Origin: Sphagnum compactum
Taxonomy: Eukaryota; Bryophyta; Sphagnopsida; Sphagnales
Length of the DNA stretch: 64,000 nucleotides
Reading direction: 5' to 3'
Assembly (NCBI GenBank): GCA_965153455.1
Contig: OZ234493.1
Location: forward strand, 24,976,213 to 25,040,212
The notes beneath the pieces are model-generated. The model worked only from the letters and a program-made list of their open reading frames with translations. It did not search any database and was not told the DNA's origin. Of the stretch, positions 11,301 through 23,140 are shown in pieces (position 1 is the stretch's first letter; every line of letters starts with the position of its first letter). Made by a program: the position numbers and the translations under genes.

Positions 11301-13586
11301 AAACATGAAGGCCACCCGATGTGTCCCATAATGCTGCAGGGAAAAAAGGCCCACCAAAATAACACATGCCACCGCCACTACCACATCTGTCAGGAAATAC
11401 AAGACAAAATCAAATGGAGTAAAGCTGTTCAGCAAGAGCCCCTCAAGTAAATCACTGACCAACTCATTCTCAAGTAAGCCTCTCTGCCTGCTGACCACTC
11501 TGCCCAGAGAAGCTCTACTCTCAACTGTTTGGGAAGCTCAAACACAAATCAAACTTTGATAAGCTCACAAACATAGCTGCATGTTACCACTAGCCATTGA
11601 ACTGGTCATGGATGACAACCGATCTTCATCTAAAACTAAGCTCCTGGGACATGCTAAGTATCCTTGGAACTACCAATCCTCACCAAAGAGAGATCTCTTC
11701 TTCATATGTGCTGGATGTCTAGAGCATGCAATCATGACCATCATTGCTCGTTTGAAGACGAAACTCAGATTACACATGCAAAACAACTTTCTGAGAGCAA
11801 TTGACCATATGGATCCACACTGTTTTTCTGCACAGAAGTTGTAGTAACACAGGAGTGGTGGTTTTGCAACTTGCAAACTGAAAACTTACTGTCATGAAGG
11901 TGTGGGGCAGCAACCTGAATTCCCGAGACTGCTGATAAAACTGCCAATGGGTCCAAAAATTTCAATGCATTTTGTCATGAGATATATGTTTTACCATTTT
12001 AGATCTGGATTCAATTGACCCACTGACATCAACTATCAGTGAAATAAGTTTGCTCACATTCAATGCAAATTTTGTAACCCACAGCACATTTGGGCTACAT
12101 TCAATTATGGATAAAAATCATGGAATACAGAGCCCTTTCCCTGTGTGTAACTAGAAACAATCACAAAAGAATTTGCAATACTTATTATGGTCTTACGAGA
12201 AAATAGCACAATTTGCAACATGTGCTAGACAAAAGACTACACTGAAGAGTCATCCGAAAAAGCCAGGAAAACAAAAAGATGTACCTGAAATAGCAGGAGT
12301 GAGAACACCGTCACCTATAATCATGCAGGTTCCGAGTAAAACAATGATGAGAAGTGCAGTCTGCAGCTTTTCATGCTTCTCTAATAGCTTCTTTAACCAG
12401 ATTCCCTGGGTTGTCTCAGGAGGTGGCTTGAGCTTGTAAGTCGAAAGATCCTCATCGGCAGCTTGCTGGTTCGGTAACAAGCTAAGCTTTGCATGCCGAC
12501 AAAGAAGTGAATATAGTGCAAATGTACCTCCTGCCATCAAAACTCATCACCATGATTCACTGTCAGTCAGTCTCACATGATCCAAAACCCTATTGTAAGG
12601 CAAACCCACCAGATGACAGCAAAAGTACACCCAATCGTTGGGTATGAAGAACTTCTTCCAGCTTCCACATACCACCATAACATCATTCTTTCCTGTTCAG
12701 GAGCATTGACATAGGTTGAAATGGAGTACTATGCAATACTCTCTGTTGACAAAATTCAGCTCATGGAGAAGAAGCAATTGTGCAAGAATGGAACACACAA
12801 AAAGGTGTGAGGATTCATCTATGCATCAGAATTTCTTGCAAATTGTGATACTCAAACTGTGAGGACCGATTGGAACAAATGAACATAATGTACCTACCAA
12901 TTCTGTGGACTTGTGTAAAATTCAGAAGGTGGGTAGAGAGAGAGAGAGAGATTGTGCTGGGGAGTTTAGTTTAGTTCTGACCTTCTCCGTTGTCATCGGC
13001 ACTCAATACAATAAACACATACTTAATGACAGGCACGATGGTGAGTGTGTAGAAAATGAAGGACAACACTCCCAGGATTTCGGCATCATCTTCTTGCAAC
13101 TTAATCCTTCCTGAGAATGTGCTCCGGTACACATACAGTGGTGAAGTGCTCAAGTCCCCATACACGACTCCAAAGCTTTGGTATGCCAGCAACAATATCA
13201 CTCTCAATGACACATCCTCCTGAAGCAGAAAACCTTGTAGAAAGTTAAAGCCTAGTACAATTGGAGAAGGTTTTTCCTTCAACCCACTGGCAGACACACC
13301 AGCAAACCAGAATTTTCCTTTTCTTTCGTAAAACTCTTTGCAAGATTGATTGACCTAGAACAAAACCTCATGTCAGGTCTGTGAATTTTGAAGCTGTGAA
13401 GAACTCTATGAAATTTCTGGAACTTTATTTTTGGGGGTGGTTTCTGAAAGAAAAAGATCTGAGGTATACTCTTAGGGTTTCATCAGAAACGCAAAAAGAG
13501 ATGTTGAGAGATTTGCATCAAGCATTTTTTTGTACCTGAGGAGGTCTTTGAGAGGATGATCTGTAGCTTCCTGACTCCAAATCCAT
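8388..13586 (-). CDS. HAK/KUP/KT-family potassium transporter
   Basis: Plasma- or endomembrane K+ uptake carrier with about 12 membrane spans. Exons in coding order, all with GT-AG borders and consistent phase: 13586-13536, 13354 (or 13219)-12982, 12530-12285, 11940-11890, 11386-11126, 11008-10956, 10829-10715, 10331-10077, 9855-9345, 9146-8870, 8696-8388. The protein starts [12 protein letters not shown] and has 788 aa with the 13219 acceptor or 833 aa with 13354; the family runs roughly 700-860. Visible signatures are [15 protein letters not shown] near residue 34, [20 protein letters not shown] across the exon 2/3 junction, [73 protein letters not shown], and the C-terminus EVGMIYYV. No stop or frameshift was found. 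It reads most like the KUP/KT cluster with AtKT1-type proteins, but the paralogue cannot be fixed. The 5' extent of exon 2 is the main uncertainty. Confidence 0.93.
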
Positions 13587-14870
13587 GGGTGCTTGTTCCA
13601 AAGGAATTGAGGAGGAGACACACACGAGGGGATCAGTGTACTACAAGGGAGGCCACAGTCTCTCTTAAGGTAGTAGAGAAGGTCTTAAGCGCCTACGCAC
13701 AGATGGGTGTCCCATCAGAACCAGCATCGAAGCAAGTCTGCATAGTAGATGCCACATCCCAACTCCCCCACACTCAGTCCCTTCTCTTTTCGCAAAAATT
13801 CTTCGCAACGAAGCGAGAGAGAGAGAGGGATGTCTTTAGGGTTTTGTGTTGTTTTTGTTTAGTCTTTCTCTCTTTTTCTGTTTTCTCTTACACCGTCGGA
13901 GCTTGCAGGAATCCGGGAAACATACTGAAGTAGGTAGGTCTATCTCTTCTTCTTCTTCGTCTTCGCCGGCTAGCTAGTTCCTCTCTTCTTCTTCTCTTAT
14001 CCCACACACTCACACATCAAAGAAAAAGACTCTTGCAAATGCGGAAAAGAAATGCTCGATCTCCCGTACTGATGAATTTCTCGAAATCCAAACACAAAAT
14101 CAAAAACCAACACAAACAAACAAAAAAGAAAGAAGAAGAAAGCAATAAAAGGCAAGGAAGCAAACAAGGACGCTAGCTAGCTAGTTACTTCCGAGCTCCG
14201 TCCAATCTCTCCTCCAAAAACCCAACAAAAAAGGAAAAAAACAAACAAACAAACAAAACAGCACCCAAAACCAAGGAAGACTCCTTTCAAACAATTCAGA
14301 GCAACAGCAAAAGCAACAACAGCAGCAGCAACAGGAAGCAACAATGAGCAAAAAAAACTGATGAATGGGATGATGTGCAAAGATTTGGAATGAAAATCAG
14401 CAGCAAGATAGCAAATCACAAGAAAGCAACAACACTTGTACCTCTACTCTCATTCTCACTACTACTACTACTACTACTATCTCTATTCTCTAGACTTTCT
14501 GTATGTATCTCTTTTGTCCTCTCTCTCTCTCTCTCTCCCTCTATGAAATGTCTCTGTGTCTGTACAAAAGCACCAAGAACAGATTCATTGAAGCCCAGTA
14601 AATGTGGATCCCACCAACCCACCTACCTATCCTTCCACCCACTTCTAGGAAAGGCTCTTTTGGGTACCCAGCTTTTGCCTCTATACCTACTCCTTCCCCT
14701 ACTACTCTTGAGTCTCTTCAACAAAACTCTTATAGGACCTTCACTACTGACTCAGTCCTTAGTACTAAACTAAGGTCTTCAGCTCTGCTTTCTGTTCTGT
14801 TCTGTTCTGTTCTGTTCTCTTCTGCCTGCCTTCTTTGCTTTCAGTTTGCACATGTGATTTGAAACACCCA
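13587..14870 (-). promoter_or_regulatory. Leader and promoter region of K+ transporter
   Basis: Sequence upstream of the transporter ATG. It is pyrimidine/purine skewed and holds microsatellites: (ACT)n at 14458-14479, (CT)n at 14521-14540 and (TTCTG)n at 14791-14820. On the coding strand the second reads as a GAGA-type tract, common in plant 5' leaders. A GTACAAG donor-like site near 14440 could mark a 5' UTR intron. No TATA box or start site could be fixed. Confidence 0.45.
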
Positions 14871-17035
14871 CCATTGTCAAACACTTGTTGCCCCTAATCA
14901 GAATTTTCTAGTGTATTTGGATGGTGTTTTCTAATGCTCAAATCTCCGAGGAATGTCAGCCTCGCCCTTTGCATCTTCAAGAAGGGGTATCTCTTACTTT
15001 TTCACAAGGAATCTTTGATTTCTCATGCCCGTGTCTCTTAATTTTTCACGAGGAATCTTTCATTTCTCGCACGCTATCTCTTAATTTTCTTGGCAAGGAT
15101 CTTTCATTTTTTGATTAATCTCTTGACTACGTTTGTTTGATAAGGATTTTATTTTTTTTGTGAATAATCTCTTTTTGTCAAAAGATAAAGATTTCATTTT
15201 TTTTTGAGTCAAATTCTTTATGTTCAATTAAGGCACTCGATCAAAAGCATTTACAAGAAGCGAGCTTAATGCCAAAGGTCTTGCCTCATAAAGGGTCTTT
15301 CTTCTAGTAATGCTTTTTCAACCTCGAGCCTAACCTTTACATTTACAACACATATTTATTACCACCCAATATTTCTTGTTTTAAGTTGTTATTAGTTCTT
15401 CTTGCCTTCCTCTTCTTCTTCATCTCCTCTCTCTCTTTCTCACTTTGTACATCTACCCAAAATACTTAGTACTAGGTAAAGCCCTGGGTTGTGAGTAGTT
15501 TTATCAAAATAAGGGCCCACATGAGGCAAAGTTGAGCACAATAGGGCTCAAATTCTAGTCACCTTAAGTGGGCTTGATTATGGTCAAGGGCTTTATCACA
15601 CACCTTGCAACAACGTGTATTTCCATTTTCCCCCCTCGATACCTAACATTCCAATGAGCATTTTGTTTTTTTCCAAACAATCCCCCAAAAGCAAAAAGAA
15701 TAAATAATGTTGGGTAAATGTGCCCTCTAGTTAGAATACAAAAACCTTAAAAATCATTTAAAAATGTTATTTTACTATCTAATAAAACTCAAGTTTAGGG
15801 TTTAGTTTAGGGTTTAGCGTGTTTGTGATGCCTTGTTTCTTTCACTTGTACATGTGATTGGAATACTTACTTATTTATTTATTTCTTCTATCCACTACTT
15901 GTTTCTTGGTTAATTTTTTCTTAGCTATTTTTCATAGCTAGAGGTAGGTAGGGATAAATAATCACATTTTGCAAACTTTGACAACTTTTTGTGTTGTTTT
16001 TTTTTTGGCATCTCCATGTGTCCATTCATTTTCACCTTTTTGTTTTTTTTGTTTTTGGGATCATTTCAGTCATGTCTCCATTCATTCTCTCATATCTCCC
16101 TTTGTGCTCTCAATCATTTGCTCTCTCGAGCTTTCTCAACTCCAACGTGTTTATCTAAGCTTGCGAACACGTTACCCTTTCAAACTACTTTCCTTTTGCA
16201 TTTTGGAGTAGTCATTGTTCATCAACATCCATTTTTGGAAACACAAAGCAAGCAATTGACATTCTTCTTACTACCAACTTTCTTTGTTGGCTTTGTGCTT
16301 CCAAAGATCATTGTATTTTAGATTCATTGCACACTAATTCGCTTGACATCAAAGTTATCAAAAGCTTGCATCCTTTGAAGGAAAAAAATTATATTGTGGT
16401 TTTTTATTTGGTTGTGATTTTGGCTTTTAATAGGAAAAAGGGGTTTCAATTTCCCAAATCAATTTTACTAGCAACCCCTTGAGACCCACCTTGGGTAAAC
16501 CAGCACCCACATCGGAACCATGGTAAAAACCCAAAACTTCATTTAGATTGGTTCTAACTCATGCTATGAATAAATCAAGGTTTGTGAGTCCAAATCTAAC
16601 ATTTAGTGGGCTTAATGACCATTGAGAGGCCTCCCAAAAGAAGCTGAAGGTACTAAGCCTAGGGTGTGTGGGTGGGTGGGTGGGTTGGTGGGAAGCCCTA
16701 AACCCTAAACCCTAAACCCAACTCTTGACTTTGACTCCTTGTCCTAGGTTAGGTTAGAGTGTTATAGGCACATGATGCACACACAAATTTGGGAATGTTA
16801 TTGGAGCACATGTTGAGAAAGTAGGTCTTTTTGGAAACTTACAAGGCAAGACAATTCAAGCTTTTTTGCCTTGCCTTTGACAAGGATCAAGAATATGTAT
16901 AGTATGATCCACTTTGGTGCTCTTTGGATTTGGGTATATTCTACCTCTCATCAAGCAAAGCCAGGCATTGTGGGTAAACCCTTGGGTTGGGAAGGGTGGT
17001 GAAAGACTTGCCCAATAGAATAATCACTTCTTCCC
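14871..17035. other. Gene-poor stretch
   Basis: T-rich sequence without recognisable genes. It contains telomere-type TTTAGGG pieces at 15793-15817 and three CCCTAAA units at 16696-16719. Confidence 0.5.
16696..16719. repeat. Interstitial telomere-type repeat (CCCTAAA)3
   Basis: Three uninterrupted CCCTAAA units, the plant telomere motif, in non-telomeric context. Similar short tracts lie at 15793-15817, 39092-39116 and 59641-59667. Confidence 0.8.
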
Positions 17036-17075
17036 TCCTCCTCCTCCTCCTCTTCTTCTTCTTCTTCTTCCTCCT
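17030..17075. repeat. (CTC)n/(CTT)n microsatellite
   Basis: Compound trinucleotide tract. It reads as a poly-glutamate run on the minus strand, which explains the open frame there without requiring a gene. Confidence 0.85.
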
Positions 17076-17439
17076 TCAAAGAAGAATTTGCATGCACAAA
17101 ATTTTGTTTTGTTTGAAACCCAATTGAGTCAAAATCCTTTAGACCCTTTATAGCTCTTGTGCTAAGGCTCACCATTCATTCCAGTGGTGTTGGATTTGCC
17201 AAATGGGTATGGTCTTTCAAAGTCAAAAAACACACCCTTGTCACCACCACCAAGCCATATATTTTTTCGTGCGAAATTTTGCACAAATGTGAAATTTTTA
17301 ATTAAAATTAAAAAATAAGAACATTCTGTCACATATTCCCTGCTTTTTGGAGGAATAAAATTGCCAAATTTTGGGGAAAATTTTTGAACAAATTTCATCA
17401 CATTTTTAATTGGATTTTAACAAGAGGCGAAGAAGGTTT

Positions 17440-17461
17440 GGGGGGGAGGGGGGGGGGGGGG
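17440..17461. repeat. Poly-G tract
   Basis: G-only run with a single A interruption, about 21 nt. Length here is prone to sequencing error and the tract could form a quadruplex. Confidence 0.8.
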
Positions 17462-17535
17462 AGTTTTCTCACTTTTTTGACCTGAAAAATATTATTTCAA
17501 CACTTATATAGTCTGGACTTGAAAGGATTTTTGTG

Positions 17536-17706
17536 AAAAAAAAATGGCCCCAATTTGCCAAATTTTTACAACAAGTTCCAATTAGTAGCCAAAATACATA
17601 TAAAAAGATCATTAAAATGTTTAAATTTCATATCTGGTTTATAATCAAATTTGGGCTAATTTTCTTGTGGGTGATCACCAATTTGGCTACATCACAAAAT
17701 TGAAAA
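17536..17706 (-). repeat. Dispersed repeat, family with TTTAGCCAAATTTGGCT core (copy A)
   Basis: In reverse orientation this matches copies at 53742-53882 and 33427-33505. Shared phrases are ATGGCCCCAATTTGCCAAAT, a GATCACCAATTTGGCTACAT block and a terminal CACAAAATTG. Non-coding and probably a short non-autonomous element. Confidence 0.55.
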
Positions 17707-17709
17707 AAC

Positions 17710-19288
17710 ACAACCCTTGCCCTTGTTGCTTTCTACAATAATTTTAATTTTTTTGGGGGTGGCATTAGTTGTGGTAATTGATCCAATTGCTGAAAATTAT
17801 TGAGGAAAGGAAAGATGGGTGTATTGGACCTCACATTGGGCATGTGTGGTAGAGCTTTTTAAGTCTTTAGTTCAACCGGGCCATTTAGTTGCAAGAAATT
17901 AAATATCCCCTAACAAGCTTTGTTTGGTTTTGCAAACTATGCTCTTGAAAGTTTGTCTCCTTCACAATCAAATTTGTTCTACTTAAAGAATAGAAAAAAA
18001 TGTCTTTGTTTTGTTGTTATATTTTGAAGCATGATAGTTAAAATCATCGTATCTCTAGAAACATCGAAACATCAGTCACATTGTGTTCATGTCGATGGTG
18101 AAATATGATAAGTAAAATGGAGGAAAAGAATATTAAAAAGAAAAATGGTGTGACAACATTTTTCTTTTTAGACATTGTAAAGAAGTTGGATTGAATTTAA
18201 TATGGATAGAATATATTTTAAAATTCATTAATCAATATAATTAAACATTGTAAGGATTTATATTTTTGGGAAGATTTTTAAACATGACATATTTTCGGGG
18301 AAGTTCTTTAAACATAAACATAATGATGTATATTGTAACATTTTTTTAAGTTAGATTTTCAAATGAAAATTCAATTGAACTTATAACAATATTTCAAAAT
18401 CTTGCAATAACCTACAAATAGACCAATTTGAACAACTTTTTTTACTTGGCATTTTCGTCGTAAGGATGCAAATTGACATTAGATTCCAATTCTCAAAGTC
18501 AAAAAATCACTTGAAAACACGTTAAGAATCATTTTCCTCAACTTATGAAAGTGTGTTTGAATCTTGAAACACTTTTTTGACTTGCTCCCCTTCTCATGCT
18601 TTATAATTAAAATATGAACGACATATGACCCATTGCTTTTATTAGTAATTTAAGAATAAAAAAAAGAATTGACCTAAATTTAAAATAAGGTTATTTCATA
18701 TGTGAGTAATCAAAGAGTTATTGAATGTGTTGTTCTTCAAAATTTAAAGAATTGCCCAACACTATTTCAAACATGGCATTCATGCATGCATCAAAATATA
18801 TGACAATTGTAATGTCCAATTCAGGTATTAAAAAAATAATCTAGTTAAAATACGGTTCTTCAATGTAAAAATGAAGCCTTGAAATTTTTGGAATATGAAT
18901 GTCAATAACTATGGAAATGGGTAATAATTTTTTTTCAAAAGCCCAATTTTAAAACTTTTTGGGTAGCTCATAAAATGAGCTTTCAAAGGTAGTGCATTGC
19001 TACCCACCTCTAACCCCACCAACCTCATTGGTGCATTTTTTAGTGGGAGGGTTTGCATGTTTCGCATGTTGAAGGTGATCTCGTTCCATTGATGTCTGAG
19101 ACATAAATAAAAACTATTCTAATTTATTTTCTAAAAATTGGAACCAAAGGTCTTTATAAAATTAAAGAACTATCCAACACCACCCCAATATTCCCTTAGT
19201 TTTTGCCATACATATTTGGCCATCCTCTTTAGTCATAATTGGATTCCATGCTTGGTAACAAGGGCAATTGTCCAAGTTCTTTGTGGGT
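17710..19288. other. Gene-poor AT-rich stretch
   Basis: No open frame of interest, no tandem repeat seen. Confidence 0.5.
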
Positions 19289-19350
19289 AGAGAGGCCTTC
19301 TCTAACACATTATGGGAGCACTTCGATAATGTGTAAGAGAAGGCCTCTCT
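19289..19350. repeat. Short near-perfect foldback (25-bp arms)
   Basis: The arm at 19289-19313, beginning AGAGAGGCCTTCTCTAACAC, is the reverse complement of 19326-19350 with one mismatch, around a 12-nt loop. A second overlapping inverted pair (CTTCGATAA and TTATCGAAG at about 19321-19357) gives an alternative fold. Could be a degraded MITE end or a small-RNA hairpin; the sequence cannot decide. Confidence 0.75.
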
Positions 19351-19684
19351 TATCGAAGCATTTAGGTGAAATATGCATCAACACACCATACCTTTCTTTT
19401 ATTTGGGCCTTTGACAATGTTTATCACCTCCAAAATGGCTTATCAACTATTTCTCAATCTCAACTTGTAAACATGAAAATTGAGACAACATAAAGTGGGA
19501 GACTATTCAAATAAAAATCAATTGGATCAATCATATTATTTGACCAATTAAAAATGATTATTTTGTTACGTAATTTTTTGCAAGCATTGGGTTCCTATGC
19601 ACATATATTGGCTCAAAGCTAAATTTTTTATTCCAAAACCAACATAAATTGGAGTATACTTCATCCAAAACATACTTTGCAAGT

Positions 19685-19700
19685 CACTACTACAAAAAAT
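19685..19700 (+). other. Possible CACTA-type transposon terminus
   Basis: CACTACTACAAAAAAT matches the usual start of plant CACTA (CMC) terminal inverted repeats. No partner end in inverse orientation was found, so this is at most a solitary terminus. Confidence 0.25.
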
Positions 19701-19920
19701 GATATGCACATACAAAACTCTATTTCACATGCCAAATTCCAATGTCTTGTCTCCAATTCCCACCTTGGCGTAAATTATTGTGCTTATTACCTATTGTTGT
19801 CTCTATAACACTAGATTATGTGATCCAACACCCACCAATGCAGCACAATAGAATCCAAACCCATCCTAATTCGGTTGCGGTATAGTTGTGGTTTATAAAC
19901 CACAAGTGTGTTAACAAGGT

Positions 19921-20331
19921 GGAACCTTGATAACCTATCTTGTAAACCTTCCTAGTTCCACCTCACATTACCTAGGTGACTATCCATGTAATGCCTAACT
20001 ATCATAGGTAAGTAGGTAGAGAAGGTAAGTGGTTCCTATGTAGGTATGCAAGTAGGTAAGGCAATTCTTGGTGGCTACTCAATGGGTAGATGCATGTGGA
20101 TGGGTTACTACATAGCTAGTACAAGCCGGAAGGAACCTTGGTAAGTTATCTTGTAAACCATCCTACTCCTCACACTACCTATGTGACTACCATTGTGAGT
20201 GGGTAAGTATCATAGGTTAGTAGGTGAGGAAGGTAAGTGGTCATTATGTAGGTAGGTAGGTAGGTAGGTAAGTAGGTAAGGCAATTGGTTGTGACTAGGT
20301 AGATAGATGCATGTGGATGGAGAGTAGTAAT
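19921..20331. repeat. ~211-bp imperfect tandem duplication with (GTAG)n
   Basis: GGAACCTTG begins at 19921 and 20132. Both copies run through TATCTTGTAAACC, a stretch of TAGGTAAGTAGGT-type tetranucleotides and GATGCATGTGGATGG. The second copy carries an expanded GTAG tract at about 20248-20278. Confidence 0.75.
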
Positions 20332-20339
20332 ACATGGGC

Positions 20340-21540
20340 ACCATAGTAGTTAGCTATGGGACAAGGAATACAATGAAAATAGTGCCTTCTCAAACCCCAA
20401 TCTTGATGTGGATTTGGATACACTTGAGGAACCTTCTTGCAAAGGTGGGTTAATTGTTGTTTGCAGATTATCTTCAAGCATCTCCACTCATACATACATA
20501 CCCCTTTTTTTATTCATTTCTACTTATTCATAAGCTTTGCAATGATTAGACAAGGTGCTTCCCAGGTTCTTTTTATTTTTATGTTTTTGCAATGAGCCAA
20601 TTGGATTGGGCCGATCACCTTAAAAACTCAAACTATGGAGAGTTTCCAATAATAAAAGGTTTTATTTTGAAGCATATAATTCCTTCCCTTTGGCCCAAGG
20701 TATGTACATGAAAGGAGGACAACATTTGCCAAAGCATATGGGATAAAATTGAGGTGCTATTGGCAACTCTTTGCTTTGACCACCCACCCTAGCCTACCCA
20801 CTAGTCTTCCTACTAGCCTACTTTTCTATTGCTTAAATGAGGTGTATATTTAATTTAATTTTTAGTTTATTTTTTATTTTTTTGGGGTCACAAATGAAGA
20901 AATTCATTACCAAGAGAAGGCAAAACAACCCCAACACAGGGGAACATATAACCAAGTGCTCAAGGAAAGACTCAACTAATGAATACCCAATAGGCTATAA
21001 TGCACAATATAAATGGGGCTAGCTCCTCTAACACTTAACAAGGGGTGTGTCACATTGTAGCCTTGCCATTTACATTGAAAAACATGCATCTTTAAGGCAA
21101 AAGAAGAATTATCAAAACTCAAATATTTCACACGGTGCCAAAATATAATCTTCAAGAAATCCTCTAAAAGAAACCAAAATCCTTCAAGATATCATATTAA
21201 CTCTATTATATAAACTAATCTCAAGTTTTCAACACAAGCCAAAAACTCATCTTTCAAAAATCCTCATATGAAAATAGACCTATTATTATTGATTACCTAG
21301 GGGCCACAATCCCTTAAGCTAGTATGAACTCCATAATGAACCTAAACACAAGATTCTTGGCTTTGGTAGTCAAGGCCAATAAAAGGGTGAGCAGCAAAGG
21401 CTTGCAAGCTTTTAAAGAACAATGAGTACAAAATTCCCTTTCTCCAGTGATAGACTACTAGACAACCTCTCTCCCAATCATTAAGAACTTAGTTGCAGTT
21501 TGGGGGCAGGCAACAGGCTTTATCATGTCTCAACTAGTGG
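20340..21540. other. Gene-poor stretch
   Basis: Short open frames only, nothing recognised. Confidence 0.45.
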
Positions 21541-21546
21541 GTACCC

Positions 21547-21933
21547 GTGACCTTCGGACACTGTGACATATGACATCACTTTCTCTTCTATTAACAATAT
21601 TACGAACTCTATACATAACAAAACAACATAATTCAAAATGTTTATTTTTGAAAAAAGGTGTAATTTGCAAGTCTAAGTTCAAGTAATTTTCTGAAAATTT
21701 CAACAAACCTTGTCATACTTGCAACATAAAAAAATTAAAAAATAAACTCATGAACATGTGTGAAACTAAATCCTTAAAAATAAATATATTGATTATTCGA
21801 TAGTTACTTGCTGAACCCAATCACAGCCTATGATATATCATCCCTCCCCCAAATTACACATACCCACTAAAGTGCCCCCAACATACAACCCAAGGAGGAC
21901 GACCGGACGGACAGTGACCTTCGGGCACTGTGA
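21547..21933. repeat. Paired 20-bp direct repeat, 367 bp apart
   Basis: GTGACCTTCGGACACTGTGA at 21547-21566 recurs with one change at 21914-21933. Each is an imperfect palindrome (CAGTG...CACTG in the second). Possibly remnants of element termini. Confidence 0.5.
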
Positions 21934-22049
21934 AGTCCCCCGGATTCTTTAAACTTGGTTCATGTTAATTTTTTCTAGAAACTTTTTTTTTAAAAAAATT
22001 TTTTTTAATGTGTTTTCTGTTTTTATTATTATTTTGTATAATAAAAATA

Positions 22050-22700
22050 AAGTGTTTCTTTTTCACTTTTATATTTTTGTTTATTTGGATGCAAGTTTGA
22101 AGTTTGGAGAAAGAAGACACACCTCATTCTTTTTCAAGCAGGGTTTTTCTTCATTATATAAGTTTTATTTTTTCTTATTTTTTACTCTTGATTTGGTTTC
22201 TTCATTTTTGTAAAAACTTTTCTTTTAAAATTATTTTACTGTATTTCCCTTTCCTTGTTTCATTTGTTTCCATCATTTTTTAAAGTTTTTGAGTTTTTAC
22301 TTTTTTTTGTTTATGTTTGTTTCATGCTTTAATTTTTTCTATTCTTATTTTGTCTATCTTCATTTTTTTTAAATTCTGCATTTATTTATTTATTTATTTT
22401 GTTTCTATTTTCTTTTTCAAAAAGATTCTAGTTTTTCTGATATGTTTTGTAATGAAAATAATTTTTAAAAACTTTTGTATTTTTGTTTGATTAGATACAG
22501 GTTTGAAGTTTGGAAAAAGAAGACAAACCTTTTTTTTTTTTTCAAGTATGGTTTTTTTTTTCTTTCTTTTGCTGTCTATTTTGTTTTTTATTTTTTGTCA
22601 TCTATTTTTAAGTTTTCTTTTAAGATTATTTTACTGTATTTCCCTTTTTTGTTTCATGTTTAAATATATTTATTTTATATGTTTTCATTTATTTTCTATT
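22050..22700. repeat. ~400-bp T-rich tandem duplication
   Basis: GTTTGAAGTTTGGA at 22095 and 22501 is followed in both copies by AAAGAAGACA and, about 120 bp on, by ATTATTTTACTGTATTTCCC. The whole area is dominated by T runs; the phenylalanine-rich open frames are by-products of this composition. Confidence 0.65.
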
Positions 22701-23087
22701 TTAAAGTGTTTTAAAAAAGTTTATAATTGTTAAAGAGTTTTTTTTTTTTCTAGCTTTTTCCCTTAAAAAAAATATTTGTTCTGTTTTTTTCTTTTTTGTT
22801 ACAACTTTGTTTTATTTTATTTATTTGTTAATAACTTGTTTTTTTCTTTTTTAATTTGAAATTTCTTGTGTTGTTTTAAAAAGATTTCTTCTTTTGTTTC
22901 TCATTTTTTTTCAACAATTTTTAGTTTTTTAAAATTAGTTTGTAGCTTTTGGCAAATTGCAAGACTACAGGAGTTTTTCATAAACTACAGGATTGGATCA
23001 CATGAACATGTGGATAAACTGCTGCCACCGCCATGAGTCGTCATCCTCCTCCTCTTCCATCATCTTCTTCTTCCGAGATGAAGAACT

Positions 23088-23140
23088 TGGATGACGGGAT
23101 GGATGACGGGACAGATGACGGGACGGATGGATGGAAAGGA
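23088..23140. repeat. GGATGACGG minisatellite
   Basis: About four copies of a roughly 12-bp unit (GATGACGGGA(C/T)GG). Confidence 0.7.

Noticed and set aside
16951-17175. Minus-strand frame with a poly-Glu run
   Set aside because: Produced by the CTC/CTT microsatellite.
19685-19700. Full CACTA transposon
   Set aside because: Only one end-like sequence; no inverse partner, no 3-bp duplication and no transposase nearby.
21962-22733. Phenylalanine-rich plus-strand frames resembling membrane proteins
   Set aside because: Result of T-rich tandem duplicated sequence; no conserved motif.
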